Shown here one piece after another: positions 1 through 12,400 of a DNA stretch of 64,000 nt (positions are counted from its first letter, which is position 1; each line of letters opens with the position of its first letter). Source of the stretch: Microvelia longipes (Eukaryota > Arthropoda > Insecta > Hemiptera > Veliidae); contig JACMZG010000008.1 in assembly GCA_018340805.1 (NCBI GenBank), positions 76,676,855 to 76,740,854 of the forward strand, read 5' to 3'. The translations under genes and the position numbers were made by a program. A model generated the notes under the pieces. The model worked only from the letters and a program-made list of their open reading frames with translations. It did no database searches and had not been told where the DNA came from.

Positions 1-1870
1 ATAGGATATGCATGAAATACAATAAGGTTCTTGCAACGTATTTGTTTAGTCAGTGAGATTACGTGATAGCTGATCTTGCCAAAAGATCGCATCTTTTAAA
101 GTGAAGGTTTACTTTTGGTTATAAGGAAGTTTAAAACAAAAAATATATTTAATTAATTGTGATTTCTTTGCATAATAATAAAGTTACACTAAGAAAAGTA
201 ATATTCCAAAAGTTATTCGATCAAAAACGGTAATATAGAAGTGAAATAAAAGTTCAACGAAAAGGTTATCCGCTAAATACGATCCTCTGTAAAGGTACAT
301 ACAGCGTAACGGGGGATCCATTTAGATTCCATCTCCCTAGTTCTAGCGTATGCAATCATAAAAAATAATAAAAAATATTACCGTTTTTAATCAAATAACT
401 TTTGGAATATTATTTTTTTTTTAGTTAACTTTATTAGTATGCAAAGAAATCACAATTTAATTAAATATATTTTTGTTTTAAACTTCCTTATAATCAAAAG
501 TGAACCTTATCACTAAGGTATAAGTATCAATAAGGTGATAAGTAACCTCATCACTTATTAAGGGATCGACTAAACAAATACACTGTAAGAACCGTGAAAT
601 TAGTTGACCGTATTGCATACGTATGCAATACGATCGCCTGTTAAATACGCTGTGTGTACGTAGTAATTTAGTATGTTCACACACACTCTAGATCCGCGGA
701 TCGTATAGGATACGTATGCAATACGGTCAACTAGCTTCAAGGTTCTTACAGCGTATTTGTTTAGTCGATCGAGTGATAACTGATCCCGCCTTAGAATAAT
801 ACTATATATAAAAGGAGCACTACTGATAACACGAAAGGCGGTACACTGGTGCAACTAAGTAGTGCTGCCACCCTAACAATATACAATTTCTAAAAAAAAA
901 GTTGGCAATACTTCCGGTTGCTGAATTATTATGTTCTATTATTAATTAATGATTGATTATTCATAAAATACTAGTATAAATATCGGTGCATTACAATATT
1001 TTAAGCATTTTAAATTGTAGTTAAATTAATTAAAATTATATACAAATAGTAGTCCTCGTCAACTAAATGTAGAGTCTTGTATTCCGCCACCCTTTTGCCA
1101 TCTAAGACCAGTTTTATTAAATACTCTGCAGGTGTTTTAAGTTATTATATTTGTTCTTTACGATCTTTCTTCAGTAATAGATATTTATGACAAATACTTA
1201 AAATAATGTTTTGTTGTCAGGTTGGCAGCATTACTTAGTTGCACCAGTCAACCGGCTTTCGTGTTATCAGTGGAATTACATTGTGTTTACGGTCCTGTGC
1301 TCCTTTTATATATAGTATTATTCTAAGGATCCCGCCAAAACATGGCGTCTTGTATAGTGAAGGTTCACTTTTGGTTATAAGGAAGTTTAAAACAAAAAAT
1401 ATATTTAATTAAATTGTGATTTCTATAGAAGTGAAATAAAAAATGTTATATAAAAATTTATAATAGTATAATATATAATATATATATATAATAAATATAT
1501 AATTATATAATATATAAAATATATATATATAATATATAAATAATAATATATATAATAATATAATATAGTATAATAGTAATATTCTATATACAAATTTTAT
1601 ATAGAAGTGAAATAAAAGTTCGACGAGAAGGTTATCCATTAAATACGATCGTCTCTGAAGGTACATACAGCGTATCGGGGGATCCATTTAGATTCCATCT
1701 CCCTAGTTCTAGCGTATGCGATCGGATCCCCTCCGTATGGTTCATACAGCTAAAGTTACCGTATTGAGAGATCGTATTCTATACGACCCGCAGATCTAAA
1801 GTGTGTGTGAACATACTAATTGAGAGATCGTATCCAATATGATCCGCGGATCAACTACTACTACTTGTAA
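1..1870. repeat. Nested composite repeat region
   Basis: The segment 235-355 (GAAATAAAAGTTCAACGA through CTAGTTCTAGCGTATGC) recurs as a direct copy at about 1605-1725. The segment around 110-170 (TTGGTTATAAGGAAGTTTAAA) recurs directly at about 1370-1425 and inverted at about 435-510. A further inverted pair (GTTGACCGTATTGCATACG) lies at 601-633 and 699-731. The stretch 1470-1600 is AT-only low complexity. The layout is a repeat family in direct and inverted copies, interrupted by the separate foldback element at 790-1327. No protein-coding signal was recognised. The nesting order is inferred by eye, and the outer family's true ends are unknown because the window begins inside it. Confidence 0.75.
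790..1327. mobile_element. 538-bp foldback DNA element with 8-bp target duplication
   Basis: The ends are inverted: CTTAGAATAATAC on the left and GTATTATTCTAAG on the right. The arms continue inward for about 85-105 bp, with a ~28-bp gap in the left arm, and include ACTGATAACACGAAAG and CTGGTGCAACTAAGTA. The element is flanked by GATCCCGC at 782-789 and again at 1328-1335. An 8-bp duplication fits hAT- or P-type transposition, but the end sequence does not settle the superfamily. No transposase ORF is present, so the element is non-autonomous. Related fragments lie at 33030-33380 and about 50618-50660. Confidence 0.8.
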
Positions 1871-1919
1871 AAGTGTGTTTGAACGTACTAAAAGGTACAA
1901 TACATTATTGTAAATAATG

Positions 1920-2005
1920 CATTTAGATAGGCTATGCCCCCTCTATAGAGGAATGTATAGTACTAATCCTAATTCGTGGCCCCCTCCAGTATATATCTTG
2001 TAGTA
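1920..2005. repeat. Fragment of the ATAGAGATATTATTACTAG MITE family
   Basis: GATAGGCTATGCCCCCTCTA and GGCCCCCTCCAGTATATATC match the terminal parts of the MITE family with fuller copies at 17331, 45703 and 59450. Only end fragments remain here. Confidence 0.55.
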
Positions 2006-2861
2006 TATACGAGCTCCACAACTTGTTCTATTTATAAAACTTTGTTTATAACTTACAAATATTACAATTTAACTTAAGAAAAACAAAAGTAATTGACGAC
2101 AGGTAATACTCACCACAAAATGAAATAAGTTCCACCTCTTGATGATCTAACTCTTCAAATACATGTCGAATACACTTCAAATTAAAGTAAAACACAGAAA
2201 TTTTCATGAAAAAATAAAAACAACTATAATCCCAAGTTTATTCATATCCTCCATGTCTTTTATGCTTTGGTGGTTAAATATATCCTGTGTGCAGAGTTTA
2301 CCGAGACATTGACGTCGCATAGTATTCTTTATTCTATGCATACTTCTCTCCATAGAGTATGTTATCTCTATGATCTTTAAATTCTATGTGTTATTATTTT
2401 TTTTGACAGATAACATTTAAAATAACAAAGACACTCTCTTTTTTGTCCCGACGTTTCACGTCTCTTTTTTGTCAACAAAGCATAAAGAGGATAGTCTGCC
2501 ATCTTTAGTTTTTTAAAGACACATTTTCCCGCCTTATTTCTGTTATCATTTTAATGGCAGTTGAACACAGAAAAAAAAGGTTTAAAAACTAAGATTAAAT
2601 AAATAGTTGAACATTTCGAACGTTTGTAATTTTCTTTCTGAAATTATAGATAAAGAATTCTGAATTTTAAAAGTGGCTAGTTTAAAACATTCTGTGTTAA
2701 GACATAAGTGCGTTTAACTTGGTAGCAGTGACGGGTCGACTTCCCGTCTCTGTTCGGCTTTAAAATCTTCTGTTCCCGCGGTAACTCAGTCTTAACATAT
2801 CAAAGGATTATTAATTCTATAAAATTAGGACTTAAAATCCTTAATCCTTAAAATTAGGACA

Positions 2862-2964
2862 ATGTCAGATTTAGATGAAGGGTCAGTGAAATCAATGATA
2901 GAAGAGATACGTACTACAATCTTGCCATATCAAAATATTGAGAATGCTAAACTTGGTTATTACA
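2862..2964 (+). CDS. Sse: Separase coding exon 1 (start codon)
   Basis: Begins with ATG in the context GGACAATGTCA and encodes [17 protein letters not shown] onward (residues 1-34 plus one base). The donor is ACA|gtaagt. The acidic, non-hydrophobic N-terminus shows no signal peptide. Confidence 0.8.
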
Positions 2965-5900
2965 GTAAGTTTGTTTATGAAATTACTATAGTATAACACA
3001 CGGTTATAATCAGTTGACAGCGTGGAAATTTAGTGTTGATGGAACAATGATGTTGGCCTAATATGTGCTTTGTTCAGACGCATGGTTTGGCAGGGGGTTT
3101 AACTACCGTGTAAACCAAAGCTTTATTTTTAGAACAAGTTGTGGAGCTCGTATACCCTGCTAGAACCCCTAAATCGTGTCGTGCCATAAAAATCTGCCAT
3201 GAGGCATGATGGTTTTTTATGAAGCCTTTAGCAGCTTTATTTTCTATAATTTTACTTTTTTCTCAAAATTTTACTGACTCATCAAACTGCATTATGAAAG
3301 ACACAACAACCTGGTTTTATAGACTGAGGCCAACAGCGGCACTGGGCCCTTCACTGGTTTAGGTAGGGTATTATATGAAGGTAGAGCATAACTGAATTTT
3401 AATTTGGCTTAATGATGAGTGGTTACATGTATTGACCTTAGAAGACACAAACTATTGGGGACACAATTGAATTGAATTGTCTCCAATTTTATGTTGTTTA
3501 TTATTTTTTTTTTTAGATACACATATGAAGTTAGCTGAATATTACTATTACATCAAAGATTTTACTAAATCATTTTATCATCTCACTGAATGTCACGGTA
3601 TATTGATAAGGCATTATGGTATTATTGAAGGTATTAGGAGAGAGATGGGGTAAGTTTTCTTATCTACTCTATTGTATGGGACATAGTTATTATTAGTTGA
3701 CAGCTTGGGAAAAATGGTGTTGAGGAATCAATTAGGTTGGTCTGATATAAAATTGTGGGCCTTGTTTAACTTCCAGGACTAACCTCATTGGCTATCTCAC
3801 ATTATTTTCTCACGCTTTCAACTGATAATAACCATCTGTTATACTATAATTGTAAAGAACCGTATGAGTTTATTTGCTTATTTATAAATTCATCAGGACA
3901 GAAGGAAAATTACAAGGAAATGGGAAGTATAAAACCATCAGTTAGTCTTAACAAAATTACAGCTTAAATAACTTAGCAAATGTCCTTTGAAAAAAATTGC
4001 CGATAGACATTATGGTGGAAGTCAATCATCGGAATGTGTGTGTGTGTGTGACCAACATCCATTTCATAGGTCCCTAATTACAAAAAATAGGTTTGACGAA
4101 ATATATATATTCCATACTCCATCATAATATCTTTTATTAATATGATCTTGTAATCTCTCACCTTATATCTAAGACTTTACCTACAAATAAATTCTGTGGC
4201 CAAACTGTCATTTGCTCTTGAAAATTAGCAAAACTGATAAACTTGATATTTATTACATTGTCAGATCTGCAAATGAAAGCATTAACTGGGAATATCTATC
4301 CAGTACCAGTAAAGATGCATCTGATGAACATGTCGGCTTGTTTAGAAGAATCTCTCAAATGCCTTCAGGTAATTGAACTTTTTATAATAATATAAATTTA
4401 TCATTTGATACTGCCGTGTTTTGCAAAACATGAATAGTTGACACAAAAAAGCAATGCCACATCTGGGAACTGTTCCATTATTGACATATCATCATTGATG
4501 GCTCGACATAATGTCATGTCCCACTCTGTTTCGTTATGTCTAACTCATCAGGGCGCCGACAGAGCCTGAACTCACTCTGACCTTCAATTAATTCCGAAGA
4601 ATGTAATGTGAAGTATTTATCAGAGACGAGCGGTGCTCTCTTACTGCCATAATGCATGGCAAGCAAAATACTTATCATTTGATACTGCCGTGTTTTGCAA
4701 AACATGAATAGTTGACTCACTATAATTGTGCAAGAGACACCTAAGAAATGTAACAAGCAAAAAGCAATGATACATCTGGGAACTGTTCCATCATTCGACA
4801 TTCGTCATCATTGATGGCTTGACATAATGTCATGTCCCACTCTATTTCATTACATCTAACTCATCAGGGGGCCGACAGAGCCTGAACTCACTCTAACCTT
4901 TAAAATGAAATTCCAAAGTATATAATGTGTAGTATTTACCACAGATGAGTGGTTTTCTCATACCTTTATCTGGGAACTGTTCCATCATTCATTCTGTTCC
5001 ATCGTTCTCTCACACAATTATATTGTGTCAATTATTCATGTTTTACTATTATTTTGTAATATTTTATTTTTTAATTTTGTAAAGCAGAATAAACATATTT
5101 TATTTATTTATTTTTTCATTAGTTTCAGTTTAATTAATTGACATATATAACATAATGTAAACGAATCATTGTATTTGACATGTAATTTTGGACATTCGCT
5201 TATATCGTGGCAGTATGCCACTTATGTAAACTAGTAGTATGACAATCTGATACATCCATGTTTCCGCCAAGGGCCTCAGATAGGCCTGGGGCTGCTAAGA
5301 GGTTAAAGTCCTATTTTTACTTTTAATAATTTATACAGTAAGTATATAGGCTTAGCATTGTGTTTGCAAAAAAAAATGAAACTGGGATGTCACCTGAATA
5401 TCCTTTTTAGGTGTTTTTGAGACCTCATAAGTGTTGACCTCCTTTGTGTTTTTTAAACCTCTTTATGGCTAGAGAGTTGAAACCAAAACATCAATATTTA
5501 GGTTTTTTGTGCTATCTAAAAGTTGTGCTATCTAAACTGTCTACCAAGGAACCCCCATGTTTTTATTTTATTTATTTATTCTTTTTTTATAGAGTGGACA
5601 GTAGTTCAGTTGACTCAAATGTTTGAAATAAATGAAAATCAAGATGCAATTGAAGGGAATGTTAATCTGAGAGAATTGTTTATATCCAGGGTTCAGTGTG
5701 GACAAAACCATAAGTAAATCATTATTAATATTTTTTTGATTCATTATTTTTACTCTGTTTTGTAATGATAATACTGTTTGTTATGAACCATCAGTATTAT
5801 TGTTATTAATGAATGAATGAACCGTTTATTAGATCATTAATACTATATAACATATAAATTAAAAATAAATTCTGTATCTTTGATCTGAATCTAAATTATA

Positions 5901-8900
5901 TTTGAGCATCTTGTAACAAATTACTGATATCCCTCTTTATGTTGCTAAATAAATTCAGACCTGTTTTAGCAATTGATCGGCCATTTTTACAATCTGGAAG
6001 CCTTGGTTGTTTTCTACTTCATAAGCTGCAGAGACCATTTAGCCATAAGATTTACAGTACCATAGAGTATTATAGGAATTTATTCGTGTGGTGTTTTATT
6101 GCGGGTATTGACTACATGGTGCCTTATCAGAAAAAAATTAATTGCCAAATCAATAGCATTTATTAAATATGAAAAATTTTTTAAATTAAATTTGGTTGAT
6201 TAAAAAATAAGATGTTTAATCCTATTAATTTTTCATCATTAACGCATTATTCCCAAAATGAAGAGGACCCGTACATCTAATTGTATGACATTCATCTCTG
6301 CTTCCATATTACAAACAGTTTGTATTTGTTATTTTAGTGGTTTATTAGTGAGTTACATCACTTGCCCAGATTCTTGTAGAAATCTAATTAAAGACTTTAC
6401 AAAAGCATCTAAGGATTTATTAAAAAAAGGCACCAGTAAAGTCTCTATTAAGACAAGAAGGATGGCCTCCATGTCCATACAGGTAATACTTTCTTAAATT
6501 AATTATTTTTGCCAAATAAATTATTTAATTTATTATTAAATTATTAGGAGTTTTTAGTGAAAATTGCTGGTGTATAACACACGGTTAAAAGCAGTTGACA
6601 GCATGGAAAAATAATGTGAGGGTGCCAATGAGATCAGTCATGGATGTTAAACCACACTTACAATTTCATATTAGGGCAACCTCATTGGTTTCTCAACACT
6701 ATTTTTCCATGCTGTCAACTAATTATAACTGTGTGCTATACTTTCATATTATATAATATAGTAGCCATCCTAGTATTAGTATTCTTAACACTGTTGTCTT
6801 ACTATTGCTACTAATTTCCTCAAATTTTCATGATTATAAGTCCACAAACATTTTGTGCATAGGTGTGTAAATATAACCAGAAAAAAAGCAATTTTCTTAA
6901 TTAAGCCCTGCTAATATTTTTTAAATAGCAAAATACATTACATTTTAATACTCTGACGGGCCTCCTGAAAATTTTACTTAATACTTTATATGCACTTGAA
7001 AATATTGCTGTAAATGATAATATCAAATAAAAAATAGATTTATTAAAATGTAAATACTTTTTATTTAATGTTCCATTAAGTAATATGTAATAAATTGTTC
7101 AGTAAAAATTTATTAATATTAATCACATACTTCATGGGTCATAAAATCAGTTCCTCTTAGAGTTTGCTGAAAATGTCAGTTGTTTAAACTTATAACTTTT
7201 ATGAAAGTAGATTTTAATATATTTTTTCCATGTAAAGTTTATTTATATTTTAAATTTACTGGCTGGTTTGAAATATGTATATTTCCTATTTCTAATCTTT
7301 TAGAACTTATGAACAACACATGACTTGATTATTTGCTCAATTGTTTTTTTCTTAAGTTCCCCACCATATTGACTGCCTTTTAGCGAATTTCCTTTGGAAA
7401 TTCGCCTAATGGGATAGGTGTCATGTTTATAAATATTGATTTCATTTTAACCATGGAGTACACAGCACTGAACTACATGCATACCAAACTTAATCAAAAT
7501 CAGATAATTTTTTGGGTAGTTACAATGACAAGTGCAAACACACAAACATACAATTTGTCCGAAACTTGTGAAATGCAAGAACTCAAAATTGTTTTGTTCA
7601 ATTAATTTTTTGTGACATTTGTTTGTTTTACAAGAGAGGTGTAGATGGATTAGATAACACTTTGTTCAGCGATTTTAAGTGTCTATTTCTTGGTAAACTA
7701 ATTGATACCAGTCTCCAGTCTAAAGTTAGAAATGAAATTAGTTCTATTTTCAAAAAATATAATATTGTGTAAGTATATAGATTTTTTTGTTATTATTTTT
7801 ATTAAACACACGCAATCTCTAGATCTCTAAGCCTCTATTACTCTAACCATGAACTTCAAGGCATACCCGTTCTTCTATATGAACACTTTTGATTCATACT
7901 TTAAACTTCTTTTAATATCTGATTTAGGCAGTTAAAATTGTTGGCAATTTTAAGTTTTCTGGTTATTTGAGGTTTTTGTGGATTTTACATCTGGATAAAC
8001 ACTGCCATTTTAAATTTGTTGTCTTCTTATTGATCTTTTGATCAATAAAGTCTCTCCACAAATAAAACTTTATTGGCCCTACCTAGAGGCCATCATCAGT
8101 GCAAAACCTATCAAACCAGTAACGAATGAAAAAAAAAAAAAAAGAAATGTCAAAAATATGAAGTTACAAATTTAAGTAAACAACTGATGGGCTTAAGTAA
8201 AATTAAAAAGAATCAGGTATAGTAAAATATTAAAAAACAATTGTTAAAAGGTAAAATAAATATTATTAATTGTTAAAGAAACCTAAGGAAGAACAGTAAG
8301 TCTTTAGACTCACTCTTCTTCTTATCTAGCGTTAGATATTAGATTTGGACTAATAGAAGGCAGCGGGGGTGCAAGTAACCTGGCTAGCAGTGGAGGGGAT
8401 GACTCCTATTTTTCATTGATGTTCAGCTTGCCAACTCTTTTTTGACTCCTTTCTATATCTAACTTTTTAAAGAAATCAATTTTTTGGCCCTTATTTACAA
8501 AATGGAGGCAACCAACCTTATGAGAACCATTAAAATGATTTTTTAGAAATAAATGCTGATAGAACTTGCCATTAGTCATCGATTTATGTTCCCAAGCCCT
8601 AGTAAGTATGTTCCTTCCAGTTTGGCCAAGGTACTCTACTTGACTTATTCTGCATTTCACCACATAAATACTGCTATGATGTAATGGTGGCACTTGGTCC
8701 TTGACACTCCTTAGAAGATTCCTTAAAGTCTTGTTGCTGGAGAAAGTTACTTTATAATTATTTATTTTAAGAACAGAAGTGATGTGTTGTGAAATATTGA
8801 CTAAATAAGAAATGGAACTCCAATGAGAGTTGTCGTTGATTTCATTCGCTTCACCCTTACCCTTAAGGGCTAATTTGGAGTCATCCCCTCTACTTCGAGC

Positions 8901-9420
8901 AATGTTACTTGCACTGCCTTCTATTAGTCTAAATTTAATATCTAAAGCTAAATTATAGATTCACTCTTCTTCCTTTTATTTCTTTAACGGTGCATATTAT
9001 TTATTTTACCTTTTAACTTTTGTGTTTTAATATTTTATTGTACCTGATTCTTTCGTTGTTTATTTAAATTTGTTACTTCATATTTTTCTTATTTCTTTAA
9101 TTTATTATATTGTTACTTATGTGTTAGATTTTGCACTGATGATGACCTCTAGTTAGGTTGAAAGCATATTGCCAATAAAGTTTTATTTTGTGGAGAGACT
9201 TTTCAATTAATTATTCAGACTCATTCTCAAGATGTTTTGGTCATTTAGAGTGGTGGTGGGATATTGTCATCTGACCTGTTTTATTTGGTTCAGTATCCGA
9301 AACTACATAAGCTGTACTCATGAAACCAGGTTAATGATGTTTCAACTGATTTTTCCTTTTCAAGTTCAAATATTACTCAGTTTGTAGGATAGTGTGTTAA
9401 CGAAAGTTACATACATACTA

Positions 9421-9488
<68 letters not shown>

Positions 9489-12400
9489 GCAGCTTGTTTA
9501 CTCTGTTTTCTTTTTTATGTAGTTTAGAAGATGAAGAATTGTTCTACTTGATGGCAGAAGCTGTTGAATTCTACAAACCTATCCTTATAAAGTCAAGTCT
9601 AGAGAAGAATTTACCAGATGATAAACACATTAAGAAAGAATTGTATAGTAAATATATTAGTTTATTAGATCTCTACCCCGAGTTGAAGGGGGCCAGGAGA
9701 TATCCTGTTATACTAATTGTAGATGAAGTAAGTTTAATTTAATTGAAGCTTTAACTCATAAATTTGTGGGTTTAGAAAATAACTAAAACATTATTACTGT
9801 TTAGCAGAGAGGTTTTACTTGTGTATAGCGTCAGCAGGCTTCAGGTATCTTAAAAATAATCCGTACTGATAACTAAATACCTGGTGCTCTAAAATTGTTA
9901 ATCCAAAACCAGAATTTCAATAGAATTATCTGTTTGAGGTGTTTTTAAGACCTCTTGAGTGGTTTGTACCATTTTTTCTGTCTGTTATCATTGTAGCTCT
10001 GAGTGTGTTTATGCCTAAGTTTTGAAACCAAGATTTAAAACTTTTATTGTACATCAAAGAGACTAACTCTATTAGAGGGAGTACTGAACCCCATTAACAC
10101 AGTGATAAAGGGTCTGGAAGTGAGACAGTTTCCATAGGTGCTGTAACTGCACTTACCCCTACTATAGTCTCTTAAGAGAGAGAGACTAGATACTCCCCAC
10201 CCTCTACAAACCCACTATTAAAGCACACACTCTCAACGAACAACGACGACCAATTTTTTCAGTGATGCATCATTGAACCATCAGGTTTATTTACTTAACA
10301 CAGACAATTCAAAGAATACATGCAATAGATTCAGTAATTAAAACTTAATACAAATTGGAACTAATGCTGATAATAAGATGAAACTTAGCACTTATGTTAG
10401 CCTTATATATGACTACACACGAGCCTTAGCTTGAATGCTGATGTGATCTTTGATTTGGTTTACTTTGATGATGAGATATGCTCTATTGTCAAGCTGACCG
10501 AATTATAATATGAAATTGATATTCTTATGACTGTATGGTTCACCAATCATTACCTGCCTTTAATTGCTTATGAGGCAATTAAAGGCAGGCTCCTCCCTCA
10601 TTGTTGATAGTTTCAGTTAGGGAGAGAGGGTTGTTCTGTTTATCTGGCTCGTTGTTTGGATTGGCTCTCACTAAGCTTCCTACTCCTTAAATCAGTTAAA
10701 ATTTTCGCAAATTTTAAATATCTGCTGAGATGGCAATTCGGACCTATACTGTAATTTACAAGATAATTTAACATTTATCCAAACATGCATAAAAACACAA
10801 CCAAAAAGAGATAAATTTTAAGTTCATTATATTTTGAGAAAATTGTCACTATTTTTCACTTATCATACAAAAAATATTTTAGTATTTAGATATTATACCA
10901 TGGGAGATGTGTGATGTAATGAAGAATCAGTCAGTGACCAGAGTCCCATCTATTCACTTCCTATATGCTATGTACAAAGCGCATGAACCTAATATACATC
11001 AAGGATACAAGTAAGTACTGTTTGATTATCTTTTTACCTGATAAGGGTCTGAACAGTATAGTAGATATCTCTATGTAATTCTCTCTAAAATACGCTGAAT
11101 GATTAAAAACAGAGTAGAAAACCCTGTTACAAATCTGGGTCTAGATAAATTAACTGAGAATGAATTACATTATAAGTTCAATGACTTGTGTTTAGTTACT
11201 AAAGAAGCACTGAGAAGTAAAAAGTGTTTTTTTATAATTGTGGTGAGAGCCCTCCGAATCTGATAAGTGGGGGTACTTTTTCATCTTTTGGGAGTGGTAT
11301 CCTCTAATTTTTTAAGGGGAAATGACCAATTTTTTAAATATTTTTCAGGGGGAGGCACCCCTACAATTTAAAAAGGGACCTAACCAAAAACATGATTGGT
11401 TCAAAATCCATTTTAGGCTAAAAGAAGTCGTTTGAAGTAAAAAAATTGTGGCTAGCACTTAAAAAACAAAATACAACAAAAATTATAAAAATATGACTAA
11501 AAATAATGAAATGACGTCAGGGTCTGGAAATGAAACCTTTTATGCACCTTGGCTGTATAGTGCTATTTTCCCCTCACAATTATTACTTCCTTAGGCTTTA
11601 TAGTTCTGGGAAATAATATCATTCTTTACTCCCTAGGTACATAAATAACTATTATTTTAAATGTAATGTAATGGAGTCTATATTATATACATTAATCATT
11701 AATTGAACATCCTGATTATGGCTTGTGGAAGTTTTTTTTTGACATAAAGTGATAACTAAAGTGTTTAAATATTTCTCCTGCCTCGTGAAATTGAATGTAA
11801 AAATTGCCTGTCATATTGCATTTTGACTATGAGTTACTTGCATGTTCCAGCGAATTTCCTATTGTTTGGCAAACCTTATTTTTTCGCCATCGACCTCTGA
11901 CGGACCTCTGAAATGGATTTTGGCCACACTCTCACTTGCCATGACTCCTATCCTATTAGCAAATAAAATGAATGAAGAAACCTCATTATTTGAGCTTCCT
12001 GTAAATTTATATTGAATTATAGAGTAATATAGTAAATTAATTAGTGTATTTAATATTAAAAAATAATTTTTTGAAGTCTAAAAAAAAATGTTTGTTCAGG
12101 TAGTGGTGAAAATTTAAAATTTATCCGAGACATCATTATGATTATTCTTTTGCAAGACCTTTAAAATTTGTTTTTCTCTTTGATTGTATCTTAAGTAATT
12201 TCTCTTTTGTAGCACTTTTTATTTGGTAGAACTCCCACATCTTGATACACCTAACATTGTAGGCATGACGGGCAATTTTTTACTAAATCATAGTTGACTA
12301 GATAATTACACAATCATTATTGATAGTGTTTGTGTAATTATCTAGTCAACTATGATTTTGTAAAAAAATTGCATGAAGATGCCTACAATGTTAGGTGAAA

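Larger units (their letters stand above)
2006..3154. repeat. 25-bp perfect inverted repeat pair flanking separase exon 1
   Basis: Positions 2006-2030 and 3130-3154 are exact reverse complements; the core is GAGCTCCACAACTTGTTC. The pair brackets the putative promoter/5'UTR and the first coding exon of separase. Nothing longer was seen on either side, so the pair may be two ends of scattered repeat fragments rather than one element. Confidence 0.7.
8040..9210 (-). mobile_element. Penelope-like element fragment with inverted terminal arms
   Basis: Two ~330-bp arms, at about 8046-8408 and 8876-9205, are inverted copies of each other. Shared blocks include AAAGTTTTATTTGTGGAGAG, GCACTGATGATG, ATTTTACCTTTTAAC and GGAGTCATCCCCTCTAC. 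They enclose a minus-strand remnant of a GIY-YIG endonuclease. Penelope-like elements are the retroelements that pair a reverse transcriptase with this endonuclease and have pseudo-LTRs that can be direct or inverted. No reverse transcriptase remains, so the copy is internally deleted. It lies in separase intron 6, opposite to the gene. Confidence 0.8.
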
